Assembly (NCBI GenBank): GCA_944325215.1
Contig: CALUZC010000011.1
Location: 1-64,000, forward strand
Direction: 5' to 3'
DNA: 64,000 nucleotides
DNA from: an uncultured Mucispirillum sp.
GTDB taxonomy: Bacteria; Chrysiogenota; Deferribacteres; Deferribacterales; Mucispirillaceae
Part shown: in pieces, positions 38,746 to 47,756 of the stretch
How the letters are laid out: every line of letters starts with the position of its first letter
How positions within the stretch are numbered: the first letter of the stretch is position 1
Program-made: the position numbers and the translations under genes
Notes under the pieces: model-generated
The model's input: only the letters and a program-made list of their open reading frames with translations
The model's database searches: none
Told to the model about the DNA's origin: nothing

Positions 38746-39756
38746 TTAATTTAATTTAATTGTATTTTTAAAATTTAATTTTGAATTATCAACACCTGTA
38801 TATAAAACCTGTCTTCCTTTTGAAAACAAATCTTTTATAAATGAAGCTCTGCCATTATCAAGAGCAGCTTCAAAATCATCTAAAAGAGTAATTATACTTA
38901 TTTTTCTATTTTCTTCAATAATTTTTATAAAAGAATATAATGAAAGTAGAGAAAATGTCTTTTTTTGCCCAGTAGATGAGAATTTTTCTATTACTTTATT
39001 ATCAAGCTCCATTTCTATTTTATCCCTGTGAACGCCATATAATATCTTTTTTATTACTTTTTCTTTATTTAATAAACTTTCATCTAAAATATTACTGTTA
39101 TATTTTATAAAAACTTTTTCATATTTAAATTCAAGCCTGTTATAAACATTATTAAGATAACTATTTAACTCTTTTACCATTTTATTACGTTTAAAATATA
39201 TTGTATTTGATAAATTGATTATTTTTTCATTAAGAACATCTAAATAAGTATAATCAATATTATCTTTTTCTAATTCTGCAGTCTTTTGTGATAAAATTCT
39301 AGTGTATGTTTTTATATCATAAATATGATTTTTATCATAGTAAAAAATGAACCTGTCTAAAAAATTTCTTCTATCAATTTGGTCTTTAGAAAGTATACCT
39401 AAATTTTCTGGTGTATAAAAAGCAATGGGATATTTATAAATGAAATCAGCAATATTTTCTATTTCATCACCATTATATATTGTAGAACGTTTATTTTTAT
39501 ATAGGCATATAATATTAGAATTATAGTTTTCTTCTGTAATATCACTTTCTATACGAAAAAAATCACTGTTAAAATTTATTATAGATGAAAAAGGCTGTTT
39601 TTTAAAACTTTTAACACCAAATAAAATATATAATGCTTCTAAAACTGATGTTTTACCAGTGCCATTCTCACCAATAAATATAGTTTCATCTTCCAAGTCA
39701 TATTTTGAAGAAATATGATTTCTAAAGTTATTTAGTTTTAAATTTAATACCTGCAT
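38746..39756 (-). CDS. recF: DNA replication and repair protein RecF
   Basis: 336 residues. SMC-like ATPase that loads RecA at gaps with RecO and RecR. Walker A is GENGTGKTSVLEALY, the signature FSSTGQKKTFSLLSLY and Walker B ITLLDDFEAALD. Stop and start with dnaN are one base apart. Slightly shorter than the typical ~360 residues, with no missing motif. Confidence 0.95.
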   Translation of the reverse strand: MQVLNLKLNNFRNHISSKYDLEDETIFIGENGTGKTSVLEALYILFGVKSFKKQPFSSIINFNSDFFRIESDITEENYNSNIICLYKNKRSTIYNGDEIENIADFIYKYPIAFYTPENLGILSKDQIDRRNFLDRFIFYYDKNHIYDIKTYTRILSQKTAELEKDNIDYTYLDVLNEKIINLSNTIYFKRNKMVKELNSYLNNVYNRLEFKYEKVFIKYNSNILDESLLNKEKVIKKILYGVHRDKIEMELDNKVIEKFSSTGQKKTFSLLSLYSFIKIIEENRKISIITLLDDFEAALDNGRASFIKDLFSKGRQVLYTGVDNSKLNFKNTIKLN

Positions 39757-40866
39757 TTATATTTTATCTATTGATATAGGAACAACTAAATACCTGTAGT
39801 TAGTATTATTAGGTGTTACAAGAACTGGTGAACGTTTATCGGCCATTTCTAATATAAATTCTTCTGTATCAATATTATTTAATATTTCATTTAAGTGTTT
39901 AGCATTTAATATAATTTCAAATGGTTCTGAATTATATTCAATTACATCTATTGTTTCAGAGCCTTCACCATATATAGTTTCTAATGATGATATTTTTAAC
40001 GTTGAATTATCAAAATTTAATATAATACCCGGTGTTTCATCACTTGTAATAGCAGATATTCTTTTAGAAGCATCAATAAATGATTTTCTATCAAGTTTTG
40101 CTTTTATAGGGTAGTCATTATTAAATAATCTTTCAATGTTTTTTATAAATTTTTCTATTAGTTTAGAATATATAATTATATTATCGTGTTTAAAAGAAAT
40201 TTGTTTTCTATCAGTTTGTATTTCTATTTCACCTTTTGGTTCAAATATTCTTAATATTTCAGTAATTGTTTTCTTAGGTATATTTATTATAAAATCATTT
40301 GAATATTCTGCATTAATATTAGAAGAAGCTATTGCAATTCGCTGCATACCTGTTGCAAATGTTTCTACAATATCTCTATTAATTCTAACCTGCGCACCAG
40401 TATATTCTAATTTTGTAGAATCATTAGATATACAAAAATATGTTCTTTTCATAAGATTTATAAAATTAGCTGCGTTAATTTTAATAAAATATTCTGGTAT
40501 AATCTCACTAATAGATGGAAAGTTTTCAGATGATAATGTGGATAATTTAAATTTTGATTTACCACATATTACATTGAGCCTTGTATCATCATATTGAAAA
40601 TCAATTAAAGCTCCATCTGGAAGTTCTTTTATAATATCTAAAAGTTTTCTACAGCTAACTGTAACTCTACCTTCTTTTTCTATAGAATTTGGTTCAAAAA
40701 AACATGAAAAACCCATTTGATAGTTAGTAGCTTTTATGTTTACTGTATTATTTTCTACTTCAATGTAGATATTTTGAAGTATATCATTTAAACCTTTAGG
40801 ATTAGTAAAACTGTTAGCATACTGTAAATATTTTAAAATATCTTCTTTAAGAACTTTAAATTGCAT
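39757..40866 (-). CDS. dnaN: DNA polymerase III beta sliding clamp
   Basis: 369 residues from ATG 40866 (MQFKVLKEDILKYLQY), which has GAGG just upstream. The open frame runs a further 39 codons into the origin region, but that part is AT-rich nonsense. Three clamp repeats are visible, ending with the conserved VTPNNTNYRYLVVPI. The protein is of normal length. A DnaA box lies inside the gene (40537-40545). Confidence 0.96.
   Translation of the reverse strand: MQFKVLKEDILKYLQYANSFTNPKGLNDILQNIYIEVENNTVNIKATNYQMGFSCFFEPNSIEKEGRVTVSCRKLLDIIKELPDGALIDFQYDDTRLNVICGKSKFKLSTLSSENFPSISEIIPEYFIKINAANFINLMKRTYFCISNDSTKLEYTGAQVRINRDIVETFATGMQRIAIASSNINAEYSNDFIINIPKKTITEILRIFEPKGEIEIQTDRKQISFKHDNIIIYSKLIEKFIKNIERLFNNDYPIKAKLDRKSFIDASKRISAITSDETPGIILNFDNSTLKISSLETIYGEGSETIDVIEYNSEPFEIILNAKHLNEILNNIDTEEFILEMADKRSPVLVTPNNTNYRYLVVPISIDKI
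40537..40545 (-). promoter_or_regulatory. DnaA box inside dnaN
   Basis: TGTGGATAA on the plus strand (TTATCCACA on minus), an exact DnaA-box consensus, ~330 bases inside dnaN. May be chance in AT-rich DNA or an outlying origin or autoregulatory site. Confidence 0.5.
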
Positions 40867-41184
40867 TTTAACCTCAATATAAATATATATATGTCTTATA
40901 TATAAATAGTTGTTGTTATTGTAGTAGTGTGGATAACTACTATTAACCTTAAAAAGTATATATTTTATAATGAATTTAATCAATAATAAAATGTTATAAC
41001 TTTCATTAATTTTAAAAAATTATTAAAAAAATTTCAAGTAATTTATTAAAAAACATAATTTTTAATAAAAAATTTTTTTAAAAAAATAAGTATGTTGAAA
41101 ACTTTTTCTTTTAAAAACTTTTATAACTTTATAACTTGTTGATATATATAATAATATTATGTGGATAAAATGTGTATAACTTTT
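40867..41184. other. oriC: Likely chromosomal replication origin (oriC)
   Basis: 318 bases between dnaA and dnaN, the commonest oriC site. Three sequences fit TTATNCACA on the minus strand: 40928-40936 and 41160-41168 (TTATCCACA) and 41171-41179 (TTATACACA), the last two 11 bases apart and just beyond the dnaA stop. Between them, about 41000-41110 is almost pure A/T and could be the unwinding element. Flanking genes are the standard dnaA, dnaN, recF, gyrB, gyrA. Confidence 0.8.
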
Positions 41185-42543
41185 TTATACTGAAAACATT
41201 TTCATTTTATTACTTAATTCGTTTAGTGTATTAACTATATATGCATTATTATTACTTATATCTTTTTCTATTTTACTAATAGAGTTTTTTATAGTTGAGT
41301 GGTCTCTATTAAAAATATCACCTATACCTTTAAGAGAAGATGGTGTATTTTTATATATTAGATATATTGCAAGGTTTCTAGGTATAACTATATTTTGCGA
41401 ACGGCTTGGAGATTTTAAATCAACAAGTTTTATATTAAAGTATTCAGATATTATATCTATTATATTTTGTGGTGTTAAAGTTTTATCTCTTTTTACAAGC
41501 ATTGATGCTATATGGTTTTGTAAAAAGTCAATAGTCAGCTCCACATTATGAAATTTAGACTGAACAAAAGCAGTTTTAGCAGCACCGAGTAAATCCCTTG
41601 TGCTGTCAGATTTAATATTTTCAGCTAAATAGTATATTATTTCATCTGTCATAAATATACCATACTGGGAAGAAAAACTTTTTAATATAGCCACCTTTTC
41701 TTCAACTGAAGGTGTTCCAATATGGGCAATTAAACCACCAGAAAAACGACTTTTTAATCTTTTATCCATATTTAAGCTTTCATCTGGTGATGAATTAGAT
41801 GTTAAAATTATTTGCTTTTCATTACTATGCAGCTTTGAAAATAAAAAGAAAAATTCTTCTGTTGTAGCATGGTTTCTTGATATTATTTGCACATCATCAA
41901 AAAGCAGCACATCTAAAGAGCAGTATTTTTCCTTAAATTCTGTCATTCTCTTTTTTGTAAGTGAAGAAACAAACTCATCTCGAAAATGTTCACCTGTAAT
42001 ACATAAAATTTTCTTTTTAGGAAAATTAAGCCTTATATAATTACCAACTGCATGCATAAGGTGAGTTTTTCCAAGCCCAACATCACCATAAATATATATA
42101 GGGTTATTAAGTTTATCAAACCCTTTAGCAGCACTTAAACATGCTGAATGAGCAAAAGAATTTGACTTACCAGCCACAAATGTATCAAAAGTGTAATCCT
42201 TATTAAGCGGTATACTGTATGAATCATAATTATCATTATTTTTAACAACTTCAGAAACAATGTTTTCCTGCACTTCCTTCTTAAGCTGTTTTGCACCTTT
42301 AAGTGTAATTTTTATATCACACTCAAGATGATAAAATTCTTTTAAAGCTGATTTTAATTTATTTAAATACTTATCTTCCACCCAGTTTTTTATAAACTTA
42401 TTATCAGCTTGAAGTGTTATTACATTTGATTCAAAGGATAGAATTTTTAAATCTTTTATCCATTTAAAAAATTCTGCGTCCTGTATCTTGCCTTTAATAT
42501 CAGATAATATAGTATCCCACGAAGCATCAAATTTATTATTCAT
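41185..42543 (-). CDS. dnaA: Chromosomal replication initiator DnaA
   Basis: 452 residues. Domain I (about 1-75); domain III AAA+ with Walker A GDVGLGKTHLMHAVGN, Walker B LLFDDVQ and the ISS/arginine-finger region RLKSRFSGG; domain IV with the NRDHSTIKNSI DNA-binding signature. Transcribed toward oriC. It starts only 8 bases after the stop of an outer-membrane-type gene, so it may be read from the purC transcript. Confidence 0.98.
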   Translation of the reverse strand: MNNKFDASWDTILSDIKGKIQDAEFFKWIKDLKILSFESNVITLQADNKFIKNWVEDKYLNKLKSALKEFYHLECDIKITLKGAKQLKKEVQENIVSEVVKNNDNYDSYSIPLNKDYTFDTFVAGKSNSFAHSACLSAAKGFDKLNNPIYIYGDVGLGKTHLMHAVGNYIRLNFPKKKILCITGEHFRDEFVSSLTKKRMTEFKEKYCSLDVLLFDDVQIISRNHATTEEFFFLFSKLHSNEKQIILTSNSSPDESLNMDKRLKSRFSGGLIAHIGTPSVEEKVAILKSFSSQYGIFMTDEIIYYLAENIKSDSTRDLLGAAKTAFVQSKFHNVELTIDFLQNHIASMLVKRDKTLTPQNIIDIISEYFNIKLVDLKSPSRSQNIVIPRNLAIYLIYKNTPSSLKGIGDIFNRDHSTIKNSISKIEKDISNNNAYIVNTLNELSNKMKMFSV

Positions 42544-42551
42544 TTTATCAC

Positions 42552-43472
42552 CTAAAAAAATGCAGTTATATTTATACCAGCAGAATAGCCAATTCCTGTT
42601 GATGAATTACTAAAAAGTTTTACTTCTTTAGAAGTATATCTGTGACTGTCTGCAATAAACTCTATAAAAGGGCTTATGCGAACAGTATTTTTTATAGTTA
42701 AAGCATAACGAAATCTTATTGATATTGTATCAGTATAATACTTTTCCTGCTCTGTATAATATACATCTTTTATCATACTAGAAAGTCTATACATGTCGTT
42801 TTCCATTTCTACTTGGAACTGCAGCATATTATTTTTATTAATACCTAAATTGTAAGAAAAAAACATGTCTAATACAGGCACATATTTAAACTCTACAGAA
42901 CTGTATTTTAAAAAATCAACTTTTATATAAGTTAAAGGCATACCAAAAATAACATCAAGCCCCGGTTTTGAATATTCATACCTAATAACAGGTAAAGGAT
43001 ATCCATCTAAAAATAACCTGTTAGTAGAATATTCAACACCTAAATATAATCTTGAATAATATGCTAATGCTTTACCTTTTATATTTTCATATTCTGTAAC
43101 ATGCTGGAATACTTTAAAAGCATAAAATACATCGAAATCTATTAAATTAAGTGAAGTCATAGGCTTATCACTGTTAGATGAAAGCCCAAAACCTGCCCAG
43201 TGGCTGCCTGCTTTATATGCATATGTTAAGCCTAATTTAGTAAGTGTATCGTTTCCTAAAACTTGTTGAAATTCATATCCAAACTGATGAGGCGTGCTTG
43301 TATGAAGCCCTGAAATTTCAATTGCATGAGTATCTGATTTAGCAGTATCAAGCCACCTGTATCTAAAATCAACACCTTCATATGGGGTATATAATGCATT
43401 TGATGCATAAACATATGTATAAGAAAACAGTATAAGTAGTAAAAAAAATAATTTTTTAGTCATTTTGCTCAT
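42552..43472 (-). CDS. Probable outer-membrane beta-barrel protein
   Basis: 306 residues. Signal peptide (LFFLLLILFSYTYVYAS), then a long series of amphipathic strands with alternating aromatic residues and a terminal Phe (NITAFF), the usual BAM signal of outer-membrane barrels. I recognise no family. The ATG at 43472 overlaps the preceding gene; ATG 43463 (MTKKLFF) is an equally good start. It sits between the PEP-synthase-like gene and dnaA in one tight unit. Confidence 0.65.
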   Translation of the reverse strand: MSKMTKKLFFLLLILFSYTYVYASNALYTPYEGVDFRYRWLDTAKSDTHAIEISGLHTSTPHQFGYEFQQVLGNDTLTKLGLTYAYKAGSHWAGFGLSSNSDKPMTSLNLIDFDVFYAFKVFQHVTEYENIKGKALAYYSRLYLGVEYSTNRLFLDGYPLPVIRYEYSKPGLDVIFGMPLTYIKVDFLKYSSVEFKYVPVLDMFFSYNLGINKNNMLQFQVEMENDMYRLSSMIKDVYYTEQEKYYTDTISIRFRYALTIKNTVRISPFIEFIADSHRYTSKEVKLFSNSSTGIGYSAGINITAFF

Positions 43473-45234
43473 CTATTTGAAATAACGTATTTTTCTCAAT
43501 AGCAATATTTTTTAAAAATAAAGAACCAAATCTTACCCCTGTCCATAAGGGAATATTATTTAAAACAGCAAATTCAGCAGCGAGAGAAAATGGTGATATA
43601 TTTTCAACTAATAATCCTTTTGCTGTTTTATAATTATTTAATTTTGTAACAGGCAGATTATAAGCAGCAATTATTTTATTACTATAATCTTCAAGATTTA
43701 AATTTGTTTCTATTTTACCACTACATTCAATTCTATTTAAACCATATGCTGCAAAAGCTTCTCTCTCTTTATATTTTATAATCATATCTTCAGCAATATG
43801 AGGCGTATCTGATATATCAAAGCCATATATTTCAGGTGGCATAACTTGGGCAGCATATCTTTTATTACGCCATTTTCTAAAACATATTATATCACTTGTA
43901 TCGCCAAAAAGTGTGTCTTTTAACATTCTTCTTATTTCATCATGGTCAAGGTAATATATATCATTCTCATTAACAAGCTTGTTTTTATTTATACCTATTT
44001 CTGTAAGATTTTTAAAAGCATCTTTAGACTTTACTATAAACTTAGACGCTGTTAAATAAAGCTCATCTCTCATATCTAAAAGTTTATGCATATTTTTTAT
44101 AGCTTTTTTTAGTTTAGCAGTTCTAGAAAATATGGAAAACCTTTTCATATGGATTTTCATTTTATCCACCTTTTTTTCCACATTAAATACTACCTTTTCC
44201 ACAGGGCTTTCAAAATCCATATATTTTGGAAGTAAAAATTCTTCTTCACTATAAAATATAGAGTTGTTTCTAGTTTTATATACAGCATTTAATACAAGTG
44301 ATATATTAGGATACTTTTTTAATAAAGTAGATAAGTTATTCATAAATTCAATAGATAAATATTCATAAACAATAACCATCTGCACTATATAATCATAAAA
44401 AGATTTATTAGATACCATATTTGCATCTAATGAATCAATACTTTCTTTAATGCTTTCAAGCACTTCTTTTATTTCTTCAAAAGTAACAGGAAAAAAGTTT
44501 CTATTTAATTTATCAAGCTTTGAATAGCCCATTTTCAAAAACAGATTAGGAGCATAAGTTCTTCTATAAAGGGACTTATTAAGCCCAATAGTATGCATCA
44601 TTTTTTCAAAACCAGTTAAGTTAATATACAGCCTTCCATATAAAGGAACTATTGATGGAGATGTGGTTTTTAAATTACACGAAACAAATATAGGGTTTAA
44701 TATATCTAGCACTTCATTAAATATTGATGATGATAAGTGAGATAAAACCTGTGGAAAATATGTTGCAAAATATGAGCTGGATAAAATGATTTCTTCATCA
44801 TACATTCTAGACTTTGGCTCACTATATTCATTAGATGAAAGGGGTCTTGGAATAGTATAATCTCTAGCATCATCATAATGCACAACTTCCTGCACTATTT
44901 CTGCATTTTTTACATAGCAGTTATCTTCACACAAGTAAATATCCATAAGTAATGGTGCATTAACTACTCTTTCAGCTTTAAATATTGTATCAATTAAAGT
45001 ATTAATTTCAAATGACGATAAAGGGTGCTTATTTCTAATATTTCTAGTGTTATCTTGATACTGACCTTTTAATATAATAAACTCATATTCTTCAGTAACA
45101 ACACGAAAAAAACCAAAATTATTATGGTAATGTGGGTGAATTTTAAGTTCTATGCCGTCTTGCTGGTCACTATATATTTTAATGCCATTTTGGCTTAATG
45201 TTTCAAAAATATTAGAAGCTAAAATTTCACCCAT
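43456..45234 (-). CDS. PEP-synthase/PPDK-like protein with a degenerate phosphohistidine site
   Basis: 592 residues. The N-terminus looks like the end of an ATP-grasp nucleotide-binding domain. The middle has a YYLDHDEIRRML block, then CFRKWRNKRYAAQVMPPEIYG, both in the style of PEP-utilising enzymes before the mobile domain. The last 48 residues align with the swivelling phosphohistidine domain: SPFSLAAEFAVLNNIPLWTG takes the place of GGxxSHaAIvAReLgIPavvG, so the catalytic His is Leu551. The PEP-binding barrel is absent. Probably a non-catalytic or regulatory relative. Assignment rests on motif likeness only. Confidence 0.5.
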   Translation of the reverse strand: MGEILASNIFETLSQNGIKIYSDQQDGIELKIHPHYHNNFGFFRVVTEEYEFIILKGQYQDNTRNIRNKHPLSSFEINTLIDTIFKAERVVNAPLLMDIYLCEDNCYVKNAEIVQEVVHYDDARDYTIPRPLSSNEYSEPKSRMYDEEIILSSSYFATYFPQVLSHLSSSIFNEVLDILNPIFVSCNLKTTSPSIVPLYGRLYINLTGFEKMMHTIGLNKSLYRRTYAPNLFLKMGYSKLDKLNRNFFPVTFEEIKEVLESIKESIDSLDANMVSNKSFYDYIVQMVIVYEYLSIEFMNNLSTLLKKYPNISLVLNAVYKTRNNSIFYSEEEFLLPKYMDFESPVEKVVFNVEKKVDKMKIHMKRFSIFSRTAKLKKAIKNMHKLLDMRDELYLTASKFIVKSKDAFKNLTEIGINKNKLVNENDIYYLDHDEIRRMLKDTLFGDTSDIICFRKWRNKRYAAQVMPPEIYGFDISDTPHIAEDMIIKYKEREAFAAYGLNRIECSGKIETNLNLEDYSNKIIAAYNLPVTKLNNYKTAKGLLVENISPFSLAAEFAVLNNIPLWTGVRFGSLFLKNIAIEKNTLFQIDEQND

Positions 45235-45253
45235 TAAAAATCACCTTAATAAA

Positions 45254-46129
45254 TTATTTAATTAATAAATCAGCTATTTCTCTATATCTTTTAGATGTTT
45301 CATCAGAAATATTTTTTGGAAGCACAGGACCAGGTGCCTGCTTATTCCAGTCCAAAGTTTCAAGGTAGTTTCTAACTATTTGTTTATCCATACTATCCTG
45401 AACTTTTCCAGGAGTATATTTATCTGCAAACCAAAAGCGAGAAGAATCAGGAGTTAAAACTTCATCAATTAAAATAACTTTACCATCAAAAAGCCCAAAC
45501 TCAAGTTTTGTATCTGCAATGATTATACCTTTTTTAAGAGCAAGTTCTGATGCAAATTTGTATATAGCAATAGTATAATCTTTCATTTGGTTTGCATAAT
45601 CTTCCCCTACTATCTCACACATTTTTTCAAAAGATATACTTTCATCATGGCCAACATCTGCTTTAGTAGATGGTGTAAATATTGGCTCAGGCAGTTTATC
45701 AGCCTCTTTTAAACCAGCAGGAAGTTTTATACCACAAACAGAGCCAGTTTTTAAATAATCTTTCATACCAGAACCTGTAATATAGCCACGAACAACACAT
45801 TCTGCTAAAAGTGGTTTAGCTTTTTTTACAAGCATACTTCTTCCTTCAAGCACATCTTTATATTTATGGCATTCTTCAGGCATTTTTGAAACATCTGTAG
45901 TAATAAGATGGTTATCTATAATATGGCTTGTTTTATCAAACCAAAATTTTGAAAGAGCAGTTAATACTTTTCCTTTTCCTTCTATTCCTTCTGGTAAAAT
46001 AACATCAAAAGCAGAAAGCCTGTCAGTTGAAACTATTAAAAGTTTATCATCTAAATCATAAATATCTCTAACTTTTCCTCTGCCAACAAGTTTCAAATCA
46101 GTAAACTCTGTCTGCATTACTATATCCAT
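45254..46129 (-). CDS. purC: Phosphoribosylaminoimidazole-succinocarboxamide synthase
   Basis: About 291 residues. Joins CAIR and aspartate with ATP in purine synthesis. [39 protein letters not shown] and LTPDSSRFW are family blocks of the long, eukaryote-like SAICAR synthase class. ATG 46129 has GAGGTGA before it; an in-frame TTG at 46144 overlaps that site. First gene of the purC-PEP-like-barrel-dnaA series. Confidence 0.95.
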   Translation of the reverse strand: MDIVMQTEFTDLKLVGRGKVRDIYDLDDKLLIVSTDRLSAFDVILPEGIEGKGKVLTALSKFWFDKTSHIIDNHLITTDVSKMPEECHKYKDVLEGRSMLVKKAKPLLAECVVRGYITGSGMKDYLKTGSVCGIKLPAGLKEADKLPEPIFTPSTKADVGHDESISFEKMCEIVGEDYANQMKDYTIAIYKFASELALKKGIIIADTKLEFGLFDGKVILIDEVLTPDSSRFWFADKYTPGKVQDSMDKQIVRNYLETLDWNKQAPGPVLPKNISDETSKRYREIADLLIK

Positions 46130-46311
46130 AAATTCACCTCGCAAATATATTGATAATATTTTTCCACACTAAAATCAAGAAAATTAATTTTTCAGCCCAC
46201 ATTTTATATATAAAATTTTATATATACATATAAAAAATTATATACATGCTTATTGAAAACAAAAAATATATGCAATAATACGGTAGATAATAAAAAAAAT
46301 TAACTATTTAC

Positions 46312-46340
46312 TTGAAAAATAAAAAAATATAGTTTATATT
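46312..46340 (+). promoter_or_regulatory. Candidate promoter for the Lrp-type regulator
   Basis: TTGAAA (46312-46317), exact 17-bp spacer, TATATT (46335-46340), then 23 bases to the ATG with GAGGTG between. Good spacing. Confidence 0.5.
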
Positions 46341-46363
46341 CAGTAAGATAAGTGAGGTGCATC

Positions 46364-46813
46364 ATGGCATTAGACTCAATTGACGTGCAGATTTTAAATA
46401 TGCTGATAGAAAATGGCAGAATATCATATACAGATATTGCCAAAGAAGTTGGCATGAAACCACCATCTGTTATTGACCGTATTAAAAAAATGGAGATGGA
46501 CGGCTTAATATACGACTACACTGCCCGTGTAGATTACAGAAAAATGGGTTATGACATGGTTGCTTTCATTGGTGTTGTTATGGACAACCCTGTATATATT
46601 GATGATTCTGAAAATATTTTTAAAAATATTGATGAAGATATTGTAGAATGTTACCACGTTACAGGTGATTTTACATTATTATTAAAAGTAATAACAAAAA
46701 ATACAAATACATTAGCAGGTATAATCCGTAAATTGAGAGAGTTACCGGGTGTTGCAAGTACAAATACTATATTAGTATTTTCTACAATGATTAATAGAGT
46801 TCATAAGGTGTAA
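46364..46813 (+). CDS. Lrp/AsnC-family transcription regulator
   Basis: 149 residues from ATG 46364 (GAGGTG upstream). N-terminal winged HTH (DVQILNMLIENGRISYTDIAKEVGMKPPSVIDRIKKMEMDG split over residues 6-46) and C-terminal RAM ligand-binding domain (GDFTLLLKV, AGIIRKLRELPGVASTNT). Probably senses an amino acid and acts as dimer/octamer. Divergent from purC; target unknown. Confidence 0.93.
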   Translation: MALDSIDVQILNMLIENGRISYTDIAKEVGMKPPSVIDRIKKMEMDGLIYDYTARVDYRKMGYDMVAFIGVVMDNPVYIDDSENIFKNIDEDIVECYHVTGDFTLLLKVITKNTNTLAGIIRKLRELPGVASTNTILVFSTMINRVHKV

Positions 46814-46819
46814 GTTTTT

Positions 46820-47590
46820 GTGAGTGATATTTCTGTTATTATACCAGTATATAATAGAGATAGTTCTTTAAAAGATGCAGTAGAAAGCGTATTATTACAA
46901 ACATATAAGCCATCGGAAATAATAGTTATTGACGATGGCTCTTTTTTTTCTGCAAAAGAGATTTTAAAAAATTATTTAAATCATGTTAAAATTATTAACC
47001 ATTTAAGCAATACAGGTGTTAGTTCTGCACGTAATACTGGCATAATAAACAGCAGCACAAAATATATTGCTTTTCTTGATTCCGATGATATTTTCCTGCC
47101 TAATAAACTAGAGATGCAGCTTAAATTTATGAAAGATAATGGTTATAAAATAAGCCATACAAATGAGTTTTGGTATAGAATTGATAAATGGGTAAATCAA
47201 GTAAAATCAAGCCAAAGATATGGTGGTAATATTTTTGAAAAGATTTTAGATAAATGTAGAATAAGCCCATCATCGTTAATGGTGGAAAAGAAAATATTTG
47301 AAAAAACAGGGCTTTTTAATACATATCTTAAAGTATGTGAAGATTATGATATATCATTAAGGTTTGCATTATTTTATAATATTGGTTATTTAGATAGAAA
47401 ATTAATTATAAAACGTGCTGTTGAAGAGAACAGTTTAAGTGCATCTATTAAGCATATCGAATACATAAGGTATAATATACTAAAAAATTTTTATGATATT
47501 TATAAAGAAAAATTAAGTGAAGAACAAAGCAATGCAGTTATTAAGGAAATTGATAGAAAATCACAAATAATTAAGCCATCATACAGGTAA
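46820..47590 (+). CDS. Glycosyltransferase family 2
   Basis: 256 residues, GTG start at 46820 preceded by AAGGTG. GT-A fold: ISVIIPVYNRDSSLKDAVES, VIDDGS, GVSSARNTGI and the metal-binding FLDSDD. No C-terminal membrane helix. Likely adds a sugar to LPS, a surface glycan or a glycoprotein oligosaccharide. Follows the Lrp gene by 6 bases. Confidence 0.9.
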   Translation: MSDISVIIPVYNRDSSLKDAVESVLLQTYKPSEIIVIDDGSFFSAKEILKNYLNHVKIINHLSNTGVSSARNTGIINSSTKYIAFLDSDDIFLPNKLEMQLKFMKDNGYKISHTNEFWYRIDKWVNQVKSSQRYGGNIFEKILDKCRISPSSLMVEKKIFEKTGLFNTYLKVCEDYDISLRFALFYNIGYLDRKLIIKRAVEENSLSASIKHIEYIRYNILKNFYDIYKEKLSEEQSNAVIKEIDRKSQIIKPSYR

Positions 47591-47628
47591 AACTCTTCAT
47601 AACTTTTCTAAAACGTATATTCAAAATA

Positions 47629-47658
47629 TTGACACTCTAAAAACATATGTAATATTAA
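47629..47658 (+). promoter_or_regulatory. Candidate promoter for ccsBA
   Basis: TTGACA at 47629-47634 is a consensus -35 box. The -10 is less clear: TAATAT after 15 bases or TATTAA after 18. It lies ~100 bases before the ccsBA start. Confidence 0.4.
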
Positions 47659-47756
47659 TGGAGATATTATAATTAATAATTGAAGTTATAAATATTATTG
47701 TGATAAGGTATAAAAATTTTAATTCAACAAAATCATATGCAGGAGAATTACAGCTT

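Noticed and set aside
40867-40983. N-terminal extension of dnaN by 39 codons
   Set aside because: It reads through oriC, is Tyr/Ile/Asn-rich, and the ATG at 40866 has a proper ribosome-binding site and matches clamp N-termini.
44668-44684. Third parS-like sequence (ACACGAAACA)
   Set aside because: Only half of the palindrome is present and it lies in a coding region.
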